Assembly (NCBI RefSeq): GCF_026914305.1
Contig: NZ_CP113866.1
Location: 585,501-649,500, forward strand
From: Caldicellulosiruptor acetigenus
Lineage (GTDB): Bacteria; Bacillota; Thermoanaerobacteria; Caldicellulosiruptorales; Caldicellulosiruptoraceae
Length of the DNA stretch: 64,000 nucleotides
Reading direction: 5' to 3'
The first letter of the stretch is position 1, and each line of letters opens with the position of its first letter. Shown here piece after piece: positions 55,722 through 64,000 of the stretch. The notes beneath the pieces are model-generated. The model saw only the letters and a list, made by a program, of their open reading frames with translations, searched no databases and had not been told where the DNA came from. A program made the position numbers and the translations under genes.

Positions 55722-57317
55722 ATGAAGGTTTTGGTGACTGAGAGGATTGCAAAAGAAGGTATAGAGATTTTGAGAAATGAAGGAATTGAGGTTGATGAAA
55801 GGCTTGGGCTTTCGCATGAGGAGATTTGCAATATAATCGGCGAGTATGATGCTCTGATTGTCAGAAGTGCAACAAAAGTAAACGAAGAGATGATAAAATG
55901 TGGCAAGAACTTAAAAGTGATTGCGAGAGCCGGTGTTGGTATTGACAATGTGGATGTAGAGGCAGCAACAAAACAGGGGATTATTGTTGTGAATGCTCCA
56001 GATGGCAACATTATGGCAGCTGCCGAGCTCACAATTGGTCTTATATTTAGCATATTCAGGTACATCCCACAGGCGTACATGTCTTGTAAGCAGGGTGATT
56101 TTAGAAGAAACAAGTTCAAAGGTGTTGAGCTTTATGAAAAGACAGCGGGAATTATCGGGTTTGGCAAGATAGGAGCGCTTGTTGCAGAGCGTCTCAAAGC
56201 TTGCGGGATGAGGGTTATTGCATACGACCCATACGTTTCTGACGAAAAGTTTAAAAAATACGGTGTTGAAAAGGTTGACTTTGACACGCTCTTGAAGGAG
56301 TCTGACCTTATTACCATTCACACACCAAAGACAAAAGAGACGTACAACCTCATTTCAGAAAAAGAGTTCAAAAAGATGAAAAAAGGTGTCAGGATTGTAA
56401 ACTGTGCGCGCGGCGGTGTTATAAACGAAAATGACCTTTACAATGCGATAAAAGAGGGTATAGTCGCAGCAGCAGCACTTGACGTCCTTGAAAAAGAACC
56501 TAATTTTGAGCTTGAAAAGCAAGACTACTACAACCCGCTTTTAGAGCTTGACAATGTGGTAATCACACCTCATCTTGGAGCATCGACACAGGAAGCTCAG
56601 GTAAATGTGGCTGTATCTGTTGCAAAAGAGGTTGCAGCGGTGTTAAAAGGCGGCATTGCTAAAAATGCTGTCAATCTTCCTGCATTTGAAAAGGAAAAGC
56701 TTGAAGAGATTATGCCATATTTGGAGCTTGCTGAGGCAATGGGCAAGATTTTTATCCAGGCAGAAAGAACTTTTGCCAATAAAATAGAAATTGTGTACAG
56801 CGGTCAGATAGATGAGAAAGCAACAACATGGCTCACACGTGCACTTTTAAAAGGCTATCTTGAATTTTCGGTACAGGACACTGTCAACTATGTAAATTCC
56901 CAGCTTTTGGCAAAAGAACAGGGAATTGAAGTTATTGAGAGCAAAAAAGAAGAAAGCGGAAAGTTCAAGAACATGATAACCGCAAGGTTTACAACCAGCG
57001 AGAAAGTTTTAGAGCTTTCTGGAACAGTTTACAACAATGAAGGTAGAATCATAGATTTCTTTGGTTACAAGGTTGATTTCAAGCCAGAAAAGTACATGCT
57101 CCTTATCCAGAACATAGACAAACCAGGTATGATTGGCAGAATTGGTACTATTGTTGGAGAGTATGGAATTAACATTGCTACAATGCAGGTTTCGCGCAAC
57201 AAAAAAGGTGAAAAAGCTGTTATGGTATGCGAGATAGACGGTGCTTTGCCTGATGAGGCTGTGGAAAAACTTAAAAATACAGATGGAATTTTGAGAGTTA
57301 CGATGGCAAAACTGTAA
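55722..57317 (+). CDS. serA: D-3-phosphoglycerate dehydrogenase
   Basis: A 531-residue long-form SerA. It oxidises 3-phosphoglycerate with NAD+, the first step of serine synthesis. Substrate and nucleotide domains (N-A-P-D-G-N, G-F-G-K-I-G, C-A-R-G-G-V-I-N-E, H-L-G-A-S-T) are followed by an intervening domain and a C-terminal ACT domain (I-D-K-P-G-M-I-G-R-I-G), which usually gives feedback by serine. Confidence 0.96.
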   Translation: MKVLVTERIAKEGIEILRNEGIEVDERLGLSHEEICNIIGEYDALIVRSATKVNEEMIKCGKNLKVIARAGVGIDNVDVEAATKQGIIVVNAPDGNIMAAAELTIGLIFSIFRYIPQAYMSCKQGDFRRNKFKGVELYEKTAGIIGFGKIGALVAERLKACGMRVIAYDPYVSDEKFKKYGVEKVDFDTLLKESDLITIHTPKTKETYNLISEKEFKKMKKGVRIVNCARGGVINENDLYNAIKEGIVAAAALDVLEKEPNFELEKQDYYNPLLELDNVVITPHLGASTQEAQVNVAVSVAKEVAAVLKGGIAKNAVNLPAFEKEKLEEIMPYLELAEAMGKIFIQAERTFANKIEIVYSGQIDEKATTWLTRALLKGYLEFSVQDTVNYVNSQLLAKEQGIEVIESKKEESGKFKNMITARFTTSEKVLELSGTVYNNEGRIIDFFGYKVDFKPEKYMLLIQNIDKPGMIGRIGTIVGEYGINIATMQVSRNKKGEKAVMVCEIDGALPDEAVEKLKNTDGILRVTMAKL

Positions 57318-57371
57318 GAGTTGCATTTTAAAAAGCCAAAAATTACAAAATAGAAAGGATTATGGTATAAG

Positions 57372-58646
57372 ATGGCTAACATCAAAGGTTTTAGAGGTTT
57401 GAGATATTCAGAAGAAGTTGAGCTTGACAGATGTATATGTCCGCCTTATGACATAATTTCTGAGGATGAGAGAGAAGAGCTTTATAAAAGATGCGAATAT
57501 AACATCGTAAGAGTGGAGTTTGGAAAAGAGTTTGAAGGTGATGATGAAGCTAACAACAAGTTTACACGTGCAAAAGAGTATCTAAGTAGCTGGATTCAGA
57601 ATGGTATATTGAAATTTGACCCTCAAGAGAGCGTATATGTTATTGAACAGGAGTTTGAAGTTGAGGGAAAGAAGTATAAAAGAACAGGTTTGATAGTACT
57701 TCTTGAGCTTGTCGAGTTTGAAAAGGGAATTGTAATTCCCCACGAGTTTACACTTTCAAAGCCAAAACAGGAAAGACTTGAACTTTTGAGGCACACAAGA
57801 GCAAATATAAGCAGCATATTTGGGCTTTATGAGGACAAGACAAAAGATGTAAAGAGCATTTTGGATTCAATAAAATCTAAAAAAGAAGATGTTGCTTACA
57901 ATGGTATTGGCACATATGAAAGAATGTGGGTTGTTTCTGATGAGGATATCATAGATAATTTGAAAAAACTATTTAGCGACAAGAAGATATTCATCGCAGA
58001 TGGTCATCACAGGTATGAAACTGCACTTGAGTTCAAAAAAGAGATGCAGCAAAAGGAAGGCATAAGACAGGATGCAGATTACAACTACATAATGATAACA
58101 CTCACTGCCTTGGAAGATGAGGGAATTGTGATTTTACCGACGCACAGGATTGTGCTTTCCTCAAGCATTGAAGAGGATATTTTTGTTGAAAAGCTAAAAG
58201 TGGATTTTGATATCGAAACGGGAGAGTACGAGGTTCTGAAAAAAAAGTTAGAAGAGAAAAAGAAATATGCGTTTGTAGTGTACACATACAACAAAAACTT
58301 TTATTTGATAACACTAAAAGACCCTGAAAATGCTCTAAAGGATGTGGAAGGGAGTAGGGCTTACAAGAACCTTGATGTTGTTGTTCTGCAGAAGCTCATT
58401 TTAAATAAAGTACTTGAGATTACAGATGAAGATATACTGCATCAGAGAAATCTAAAATACACAAAGTCGGACAGAGAATTGATTGAAATTGTAAATAAAG
58501 GAGCTAAATACGGATTTATTCTAAACCCAACACTTGTTGAAGAGTTAAAAGAAGTGTCTTTGAGTGGCGAAAAAATGCCACAAAAGTCAACCTACTTTTA
58601 TCCAAAGCTCATGACAGGAAATGTTATATTTGTTCATCAAAAGTGA
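57372..58646 (+). CDS. DUF1015-family protein
   Basis: A 424-residue protein beginning with R-G-L-R-Y-S and C-P-P-Y-D-I-I and containing the hallmark A-D-G-H-H-R-Y-E-T-A-L near residue 212. The family clusters with serA and serC across bacteria, and archaea; some members have been described as free-serine kinases (SerK-like), though this is from memory. In this place a role in serine or phosphoserine metabolism is plausible. Confidence 0.85.
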   Translation: MANIKGFRGLRYSEEVELDRCICPPYDIISEDEREELYKRCEYNIVRVEFGKEFEGDDEANNKFTRAKEYLSSWIQNGILKFDPQESVYVIEQEFEVEGKKYKRTGLIVLLELVEFEKGIVIPHEFTLSKPKQERLELLRHTRANISSIFGLYEDKTKDVKSILDSIKSKKEDVAYNGIGTYERMWVVSDEDIIDNLKKLFSDKKIFIADGHHRYETALEFKKEMQQKEGIRQDADYNYIMITLTALEDEGIVILPTHRIVLSSSIEEDIFVEKLKVDFDIETGEYEVLKKKLEEKKKYAFVVYTYNKNFYLITLKDPENALKDVEGSRAYKNLDVVVLQKLILNKVLEITDEDILHQRNLKYTKSDRELIEIVNKGAKYGFILNPTLVEELKEVSLSGEKMPQKSTYFYPKLMTGNVIFVHQK

Positions 58647-58670
58647 ACAATAGCTTTTAAAAATGTCAGT

Positions 58671-58730
58671 GGTTTGGATATTGATACCTGGGCATATTAG
58701 TTTAGGTTTCAATGTCCAAACCGTTTTTTG
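58671..58730 (+). terminator. Terminator of the serine operon
   Basis: Arms 58671-58688 and 58705-58722 pair over 18 positions with one mismatch and one G-U, followed by GTTTTTTG. Confidence 0.92.
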
Positions 58731-58771
58731 TATTTTATGTTCAAAAAAAGAGAAAGGAGAAAGCGTAAAAG

Positions 58772-59572
58772 ATGATAAAGCTTGTTGCAACAGACCTTGA
58801 CGATACACTTTTATCAAAGGATTTGACGGTAACCGAGAAAAATCTCAAGGCTATAGAATTTTTAAAGCAAAACAGCATAATTTTGATTTTAGCTTCAGGA
58901 AGGCCCTATCCATCTGTGAAAAAGGTGGCATATGACCTTCAAAATTTTTACCCAATGATAACATACCAGGGCGCACTTGTTTATGACCCGAAAAATGACA
59001 AAAAGCTTTATGGCTGTGAAATTAAGCCAGAGGACGCAAAAGAACTTGTAAGGCTTGCCAAAGATGAAGGAATTCATGTTCACATTTACATTGACAATAT
59101 ATGGTATGTTGAAGTGATGAACGAAAAGACAGAGTATTACAAAAACCTTACTAAGCTTGAACCCCACAGGGTTGAGAACTTTCTTGAATTTATAGACAGG
59201 CCTGTCACAAAGGTTTTGTTTTTTGATGAGCATGAAAGATTGAAAGCTTTAAAAGAAAGGCTTCCCAAGGATTTTTCAAAGAAGTTTAACATAATGTTTT
59301 CAAAGCCCTTCTTTTTGGAATTTACAGATATCAATGTTTCAAAAGGGAATGCTCTTAAGTTTTTGACAGAGTACTACGATTTAAAAAGAGAAGAGGTCAT
59401 GGCAATTGGAGATGGTGACAATGACATTTCAATGATTGAATATGCAGGCGTGGGCGTTGCCGTTGGAAATGCCACAGAAAGCTTGAAAAGTGCTGCTAAT
59501 TTTGTAGTAGCAAGCTGTGATGAGAGCGGGTTTGCTGAGGCAATTGAAAAAGTATTCAATGTCCATTTTTAA
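58772..59572 (+). CDS. HAD-superfamily Cof-type phosphatase
   Basis: A 266-residue HAD IIB hydrolase with D-L-D-D-T-L-L, A-S-G-R-P and G-D-G-D-N-D-I-S-M motifs. It lies just beyond the serine operon's terminator with AGAAAGGAG before the ATG. Sugar phosphatase is the usual class activity. A missing-SerB role is conceivable because no SerB gene is in the cluster, but nothing in the sequence shows it. Confidence 0.87.
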   Translation: MIKLVATDLDDTLLSKDLTVTEKNLKAIEFLKQNSIILILASGRPYPSVKKVAYDLQNFYPMITYQGALVYDPKNDKKLYGCEIKPEDAKELVRLAKDEGIHVHIYIDNIWYVEVMNEKTEYYKNLTKLEPHRVENFLEFIDRPVTKVLFFDEHERLKALKERLPKDFSKKFNIMFSKPFFLEFTDINVSKGNALKFLTEYYDLKREEVMAIGDGDNDISMIEYAGVGVAVGNATESLKSAANFVVASCDESGFAEAIEKVFNVHF

Positions 59573-59680
59573 GTTTTCACTCATATAATAGCATAAGAAA
59601 GAGAAAAACCGATAAGTTGATAAGAAAACGAGGGCTAATTTAAAAATTTAAAGGAAAATGATATTTTTTAAAAAAATATA

Positions 59681-59708
59681 TTGACTTTTGAGACAAATCT
59701 GCTAAAAT
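59681..59708 (+). promoter_or_regulatory. Candidate speD promoter
   Basis: TTGACT (59681-59686) and TAAAAT (59703-59708), spacer 16. The 110 bases between the HAD gene and this promoter are AT-rich and show nothing else I can support. Confidence 0.65.
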
Positions 59709-59756
59709 AAATTCTGTTATTTGAAAAGAGTAAATTCCAAGAAGGAGGTAGAGAAG

Positions 59757-60131
59757 ATGCACGCATTGGGCAGGCACATAATAGCAGAGCTGTACGGGTG
59801 TGACAAAGAAGTGCTCAACAATCGCGAGCTGATTGAGAAGATAATGGTAGAGTCAGCGCTCAAAGCAGGTGCAGAGGTAAGAGAGGTTGCGTTTCATAAG
59901 TTTTCACCACAGGGTGTAAGTGGCGTGGTTGTGATTTCTGAGTCACACCTGACAATTCACACATGGCCAGAGCTTGGCTATGCAGCAGTTGACGTATTTA
60001 CATGCGGCGAGAGAGTTGACCCATGGCAAGCTTGCAACTACATCACAGAGATGCTCAAAGCAAGCCACATGACAACTACAGAGGTAAAAAGAGGTTTGTT
60101 CGAACAACCTGTCAAGGTAGCAAACCTGTAA
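59757..60131 (+). CDS. speD: S-adenosylmethionine decarboxylase proenzyme SpeD
   Basis: A 124-residue class 1B AdoMet decarboxylase. ATG 59757 lies behind AAGGAGG; the open frame upstream is not used. Self-cleavage should occur at Glu62-Ser63 in [12 protein letters not shown], making the pyruvoyl group; the Cys in F-T-C-G is also conserved. It makes the aminopropyl donor for spermidine. No spermidine synthase or arginine decarboxylase gene is adjacent. Confidence 0.96.
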   Translation: MHALGRHIIAELYGCDKEVLNNRELIEKIMVESALKAGAEVREVAFHKFSPQGVSGVVVISESHLTIHTWPELGYAAVDVFTCGERVDPWQACNYITEMLKASHMTTTEVKRGLFEQPVKVANL

Positions 60132-60319
60132 TAATACCTCCTTTTTGTTGATGGTATAGAAGGTAGTGTTAAAGTTTTGAAGGGATGTGGAACTGGGAAC
60201 TCTATAAGGAGGATATGCCTTTTTAAATTGTATTACATTTTGAGGTTTTTGATGTATGAAAGAATACAAAAAGGGAAAAATATTTAACAGAAAGACCCCC
60301 TTTACTTAAATAAAAATAT
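60132..60319 (+). other. Intergenic region after speD
   Basis: No credible gene is here. CCTCCTT near 60139 is complementary to AAGGAGG near 60209. An ATG at 60184 opens 13 codons (M-W-N-W-E-L-Y-K-E-D-M-P-F) and then stops, with further stops beyond; this could be the remnant of a lost polyamine gene or chance. Confidence 0.35.
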
Positions 60320-60361
60320 TTTTGGTGCACAGACAACTTTTCTGTGCACCAATTTTTTTAT
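60314..60361. terminator. Bidirectional terminator between speD and the Fic gene
   Basis: TTGGTGCACAGA (60322-60333) and TCTGTGCACCAA (60341-60352) form a perfect 12-bp stem with a 7-base loop, with T-runs to the right and A-runs to the left, so it can serve both strands. Confidence 0.92.
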
Positions 60362-60373
60362 TGTTCAGTTCTC

Positions 60374-61135
60374 TCAAGCCTCTCTTAAGAGACCAAAGTA
60401 CAGATCAAAGGTTTTGTTTATTCTTTCGCATACCAGAATTATAAAGTCATCATAAACTTCTTCGCTGCAAGCTTTATCTAATGCTTGATAATAATATGCA
60501 CGTATTTCTTTTGGTATTATTGCAATAGGATATCCATTCCTCATAAGCTCTAAGTTCATCAAAAGTCTTGCTGTCCGCCCGTTCCCGTCAATAAAAGGAT
60601 GTATTTTTACAAAGTCTGCATGAAGAATAGAAGCTTTTACTACCGGGTGTGCTTCGAGATTATTTATTCTTTCAACCAACTGGCTCATCAAATAAGGTAC
60701 TTGTGTGTAGTCAGGAGGGGTGAAACTTGCTCCAGATATATATACATTCTCTTTTCTATAGACGCCAGCATTTTTGTCGTCAATTCCTTTGAGAATTAAC
60801 TTGTGCAAACTCTTTATTTCCCATTCTGAAAGAGATGTGTTGTTTTTTATCAGCTCTTCTAAATATAAAATTGCTTCCTTATGATTAATAACTTCTAAGT
60901 GTTCTTTTAATGTTTTTCCAGCAACTGTTATGCCATTTTCCAGAACAACTTTTGTTTCATAAATTGTTAATGTATTTCCTTCTATTGCATTGGAATGGTA
61001 TGTCCAGTCAAGAATAAGTTTTTCTTTCAAACTCTTTATGGAATTTTCAGGAAGAGGTCTTAAGGAGTCCAATTTTTCTTTTTTTTGACTAAGGATATCT
61101 AAAAATAGCTGAACATCTCTATTAAGTTCAAACAT
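60374..61135 (-). CDS. Fic/DOC-family protein, class II self-inhibited
   Basis: A 253-residue protein on the - strand. The Fic motif H-P-F-I-D-G-N-G-R-T-A-R (His179) is complete, so AMP transfer from ATP to a target hydroxyl is expected. The N-terminal inhibitory motif S-N-A-I-E-G-N (residues 48-54, Glu52) places it in class II, where the Glu blocks the ATP site. No small antitoxin gene flanks it and no C-terminal winged helix is clear. It is the only leftward gene after 1103 and is divergent from the sugar kinase. Target unknown. Confidence 0.9.
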   Translation of the reverse strand: MFELNRDVQLFLDILSQKKEKLDSLRPLPENSIKSLKEKLILDWTYHSNAIEGNTLTIYETKVVLENGITVAGKTLKEHLEVINHKEAILYLEELIKNNTSLSEWEIKSLHKLILKGIDDKNAGVYRKENVYISGASFTPPDYTQVPYLMSQLVERINNLEAHPVVKASILHADFVKIHPFIDGNGRTARLLMNLELMRNGYPIAIIPKEIRAYYYQALDKACSEEVYDDFIILVCERINKTFDLYFGLLREA

Positions 61136-61192
61136 TTGTTTATCCCTCTATTCTAAAGAGTAGATGATATATTATATTTTACCCTATTCTTC

Positions 61193-61222
61193 TTCACTTC
61201 TGAATATTAAATGTTCTATAAT
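61193..61222 (+). promoter_or_regulatory. Candidate promoter of the sugar kinase gene
   Basis: TTCACT (61193-61198) and TATAAT (61217-61222) with an 18-base spacer. A - strand TATAAT near 61178-61173 may serve the fic gene, but its -35 is weak. Confidence 0.55.
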
Positions 61223-61256
61223 AATGTTATACCCGAAAAAAGGAGGTTATTGGTCT

Positions 61257-62180
61257 TTGAAAGTTGTCTGCTATGGTGAGGTTTTGATAGATTTTTTGAA
61301 TGTAAAAGATAACCTGTTTGAAGCAAACCCGGGCGGTGCTCCTGCAAATGTAGCAGCAGCAGTTGCAAAGTTTGGAGGAAAATCCTATTTAATCTCACAG
61401 GTTGGGAATGACATGTTTGGAAAAATGATTATAGATAGCCTTTCTGTCTGTGGTGTTGATATTTCAAATGTTAAAATGACAGATGAGTATTTTACAACAC
61501 TTGCGTTTGTAAAACTTGATAGCAGGGGCGAGAGGTCTTTTTCGTTCTCAAGAAAATATGGTGCAGATGTTTACCTGAGAGTGGAAGATATTGATATGAA
61601 TATCGTAAAGTCAGCTGATATATTTCACTTTGGCTCACTTACAATGACATATGAACAAAACAAAAGAACCACCTTAGAGCTTTTAAAGATTGCAAGACAA
61701 AGTGGCAGCGTCATCTCATATGACCCAAATTACAGAAGTAGCCTTTGGGAAAGCCAAAAAAAGGCTTTGGATACCATGATTGAACCTGTTGAGAGTGGGT
61801 TTGTTGATATTCTGAAGATGTCTGAGGAAGAGGTTTTGCTATATGAAAAGGACGTAAATAACTTTTATAATAGAATAAAAGATAAGGTAAAGATTTTTCT
61901 TGTGACATTTGGCGAAAAAGGTAGTATGGTTTTCTTTAAGGAGAAGTCATATTTTGTTGATACAATAAAAGTTGATGTGGTTGACACAACAGGATGTGGA
62001 GACTGCTTTGTCGGCATGGTTTTGTACGAAATTTCAAAGTTTTTGCCAGTTGAAAATCTTTCAGAAGATGAAATTATTAAAATTGTAAGAAAGGCAAACA
62101 TAGCAGGGGCTCTCTGTGCAACCAAAAAAGGTGCTATTCCTGCAATTCCTGAGTACACTCAAGTTTTAGAAAGGCTTTGA
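61257..62180 (+). CDS. PfkB-family sugar kinase, fructokinase-like
   Basis: A 307-residue kinase if started at TTG 61257, ten bases after AAGGAGG; the open frame back to 61164 is in the promoter. N-P-G-G-A-P-A-N-V-A near residue 23 and D-T-T-G-C-G-D-C-F-V-G near 245 are the two PfkB signatures; the second has Cys where Ala is normal (G-A-G-D-A-F), while the catalytic Asp is kept. Fructokinase is the closest guess; other sugars are possible. A 30-base gap separates it from the ACT gene. Confidence 0.88.
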   Translation: MKVVCYGEVLIDFLNVKDNLFEANPGGAPANVAAAVAKFGGKSYLISQVGNDMFGKMIIDSLSVCGVDISNVKMTDEYFTTLAFVKLDSRGERSFSFSRKYGADVYLRVEDIDMNIVKSADIFHFGSLTMTYEQNKRTTLELLKIARQSGSVISYDPNYRSSLWESQKKALDTMIEPVESGFVDILKMSEEEVLLYEKDVNNFYNRIKDKVKIFLVTFGEKGSMVFFKEKSYFVDTIKVDVVDTTGCGDCFVGMVLYEISKFLPVENLSEDEIIKIVRKANIAGALCATKKGAIPAIPEYTQVLERL

Positions 62181-62225
62181 AGTTCAAAAAGCCCTTTATT
62201 AAAAAATTTTTTGGGGGAAAGAATT

Positions 62226-62495
62226 ATGAGAGCAATAATAACGGTTGTGGGTAAAGATAAAGTTGGCATAATTGCGGCAATCTCGAGCTTACTTGCCCAG
62301 AACAATGTAAATATTCTTGATATAAGCCAGACAATTATGCAGGGATTTTTTACAATGATAATGCTTGTTGACCTTCAAGATTGCAAATTGAAGTTTTCTG
62401 AACTGAAAGATCTTCTCATAAAAAAAGGGCAGGAAATAGGCGTTGATGTAAATATGCAGCACGAAGACCTTTTCAATAGCATAAACAGGATATAG
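62226..62495 (+). CDS. ACT-domain protein (UPF0237 family)
   Basis: An 89-residue single ACT domain starting at ATG 62226 with GGGGGAAAG upstream. V-V-G-K-D-K-V-G-I-I-A and N-N-V-N-I-L-D-I-S-Q-T are typical. It is the standard partner of the UPF0210 gene that follows, and probably binds an amino acid. Function unknown. Confidence 0.9.
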   Translation: MRAIITVVGKDKVGIIAAISSLLAQNNVNILDISQTIMQGFFTMIMLVDLQDCKLKFSELKDLLIKKGQEIGVDVNMQHEDLFNSINRI

Positions 62496-62527
62496 TAATT
62501 TTACTTTTTTGAGGAGATGAAAGCAGA

Positions 62528-63886
62528 ATGTTTACATCGCAGGAGATAATTGAAACCATCAATATGGTGAAGCAAAGCAATTTAGATATTCGAACAATCA
62601 CAGTGGGGATAAGCCTTTTTGATTGTAGCTCTGACATTCCCCAAAGGTTTATTGATAACATGAGAAAAAAGATTATAAAATATGCGGGGAATCTCAAAAA
62701 TGTGGCAAATGAGATTGAGGATATGTTTGGACTTCCAATTGTCAACAGAAGGGTTGCGCTAACACCTATTTCTCTTTTGACCTTTTCTTATTCATATGAA
62801 GACCTCATAAAGGTTGCAACTGCCATTGATGATATTGCCAAAGAACTTGAGGTTGACCTGATAGGTGGTTACTCTGCTGCTGTTCACAAAAACTATGATG
62901 AAAATACAAGGAAATTTATATCTTCTATCCCAGATGCGTTGGCATCAACAGATAGGCTGTGTTCTTCGGTTGATGTTGGGACAACAAGGTCGGGTATTAA
63001 CCTTGATGTGATTGCCCATCTTGGGTTTATAATAAAAGAGATTGCACAAAAAACTAAAGACAAAGACAGTTTCGGATGTGCAAGGTTTGTTGTGTTTGCA
63101 AACGCACCAGATGACAATCCATTTATGGCAGGTGCGTTTCATGGGACAGGCGAGGGAGATTGCAGCATCAATGTTGGAATCTCAGGCCCTGGTGTTGTGA
63201 AAAGAGCATTGGAAGAGAAGAAAGACGCTTCAATTGATGAGATTTATGAGACAATAAAAAAGATGGCATTTAAAATAACAAGGGCCGGTCAGCTTGTTTT
63301 GCAGTATGCAAGCAAAAAGCTTAAAATTCCAGCCGGGATTGTAGACCTGTCTTTAGCGCCAACACCAAAAGTTGGTGATAGCATTGCAGAGATACTTGAA
63401 GAGATAGGAGTTGAGAAGGTAGGCGGGTATGGCACCACATTTGCTTTAGCGCTTTTGAATGATGCTGTAAAAAAGGGTGGAGCAATGGCAGCAAGTTTCA
63501 CAGGTGGACTTTCAGGCGCGTTTATACCTGTATCAGAAGACTCTGGGATGGTAAGAGCTGTCGAGGCAGGAGCACTTTCTTTAGGAAAACTTGAGGCAAT
63601 GACAAGTGTGTGTTCTGTCGGGCTTGACATGATAGTTGTGCCGGGCGATGTAGAAGCTGAAGTTATCTCTGCTATGATTGCAGATGAGATTGCAATTGGT
63701 GTTTACAACAACAAAACAACAGCTGTGCGTGTGATTCCTGCATACGGCAAAAAGGAAGGCGACGAGGTTAACTTTGGTGGGCTTTTGGGAGGTTCAAAAG
63801 TGATGAAAATAAATAGAAGCTCACCAAAAAGGTTGATTGAACGTGGAGGAAGAGTTCCACCACCTATAATTTCGCTTAGAAACTAA
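62528..63886 (+). CDS. UPF0210 / DUF711 (PFL-like) family protein
   Basis: A 452-residue protein starting [13 protein letters not shown] and containing [22 protein letters not shown] and [11 protein letters not shown]. The family resembles pyruvate formate-lyase folds but lacks an obvious glycyl-radical motif. It nearly always sits beside the ACT protein. Reaction unknown. Confidence 0.9.
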   Translation: MFTSQEIIETINMVKQSNLDIRTITVGISLFDCSSDIPQRFIDNMRKKIIKYAGNLKNVANEIEDMFGLPIVNRRVALTPISLLTFSYSYEDLIKVATAIDDIAKELEVDLIGGYSAAVHKNYDENTRKFISSIPDALASTDRLCSSVDVGTTRSGINLDVIAHLGFIIKEIAQKTKDKDSFGCARFVVFANAPDDNPFMAGAFHGTGEGDCSINVGISGPGVVKRALEEKKDASIDEIYETIKKMAFKITRAGQLVLQYASKKLKIPAGIVDLSLAPTPKVGDSIAEILEEIGVEKVGGYGTTFALALLNDAVKKGGAMAASFTGGLSGAFIPVSEDSGMVRAVEAGALSLGKLEAMTSVCSVGLDMIVVPGDVEAEVISAMIADEIAIGVYNNKTTAVRVIPAYGKKEGDEVNFGGLLGGSKVMKINRSSPKRLIERGGRVPPPIISLRN

Positions 63887-63911
63887 AAATTTTGAAAAGG
63901 AGGTACAAAAA

Positions 63912-64000
63912 ATGCTTTTTTCCAAGATGCACGGACTTGGTAATGACTTTATTGTAATAGATGCAAGAGGCAAAGAGGATATTGATTACAACTCTCTTGC
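63912..64000 (+). CDS. dapF: Diaminopimelate epimerase DapF, 5' part
   Basis: The first 29 codons are visible: F-S-K-M-H-G-L-G-N-D-F-I-V-I-D-A-R is the invariant DapF start. It follows AAAGGAGGT and is cut by the window end. DapF makes meso-diaminopimelate for lysine and peptidoglycan. Confidence 0.93.
   Translation, partial: MLFSKMHGLGNDFIVIDARGKEDIDYNSL

Noticed and set aside
59589-59615. Sigma-D type promoter (ACCGATAA) before speD
   Set aside because: The -10-like ACCGATAA lacks a TAAA -35 at the needed spacing, and speD has a reasonable sigma-A promoter further down.
60374-61135. Fic protein as a toxin-antitoxin module
   Set aside because: No small partner gene is adjacent and the inhibitory motif is inside the protein itself, so a two-gene module is unsupported.

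Overview
The window looks like a chromosomal segment of a low-GC, thermophilic, motile Firmicute of the Caldicellulosiruptor type. Supporting signs are the AT-rich sequence with purine-rich Shine-Dalgarno sites, CodY, a CIRCE-controlled groESL operon, a topA-trmFO-hslVU-codY block leading into one giant fla/che operon, and FliY, CheC, CheD and CheX instead of CheZ. The genus is inferred from protein style and gene order and was not tested by a search. Almost everything is on the + strand. No mobile element, CRISPR array, rRNA or tRNA was recognised.

Layout. (1) 1-1270: leftward fur-family regulator coupled to a ZnuA-like metal-binding lipoprotein, then a leftward ArsR regulator divergent from a radical SAM gene. 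(2) 1271-11740: radical SAM protein, RtcB RNA ligase, then dprA, topA, trmFO, hslV, hslU, codY, closed by a strong terminator. (3) 11836-41873: a flagellar and chemotaxis operon of about 30 kb (flgB to fliK, flgD, flgE, flbD, fliLMY, cheY, fliOPQR, flhBAFG, a PilZ protein, cheA, cheW, cheC, cheD, sigD), followed by four less well understood genes (FapA/DUF342, an 87-aa protein, a SwrB/DUF6115-like membrane protein and a MltG-LysM-like mini-protein that seems to start at CTG) and an AraC regulator. (4) 42865-44937: CIRCE, groES, groEL. (5) 45004-48869: HAD phosphatase, DUF362-ferredoxin protein, CheX, TrmL, DegV. (6) 48955-54382: radical SAM pair TIGR03960/TIGR03936, RNase G, EF-P, an acidic zinc-ribbon protein. 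(7) 54482-59572: class V aminotransferase, serA, DUF1015, HAD. (8) 59681-64000: orphan speD, leftward Fic protein, fructokinase-like kinase, ACT protein with its UPF0210 partner, and the start of dapF.

How the genes work together. The central operon encodes the basal body, rod, hook, export gate, switch, FlhF/FlhG placement system and CheA/W/C/D/Y signalling, plus the sigma factor for late flagellar genes. FliY, CheC and CheX all keep E-x-x-N phosphatase motifs, so CheY-P removal looks distributed. motA/motB, cheB and cheR are not here.

Best leads. The leader between the TIGR02530 gene and flgE carries four alternating GGACC/GGTCC segments and a C-run that can pair either upstream or with the flgE ribosome site; it looks like an undescribed cis-regulatory RNA. 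Other leads are tandem hairpins after flgE, the likely CTG start at 41553 in a CTGA overlap, a perfect 8-1-8 operator at the fur promoter, a 10-codon minigene before cheX, and the post-sigD module.
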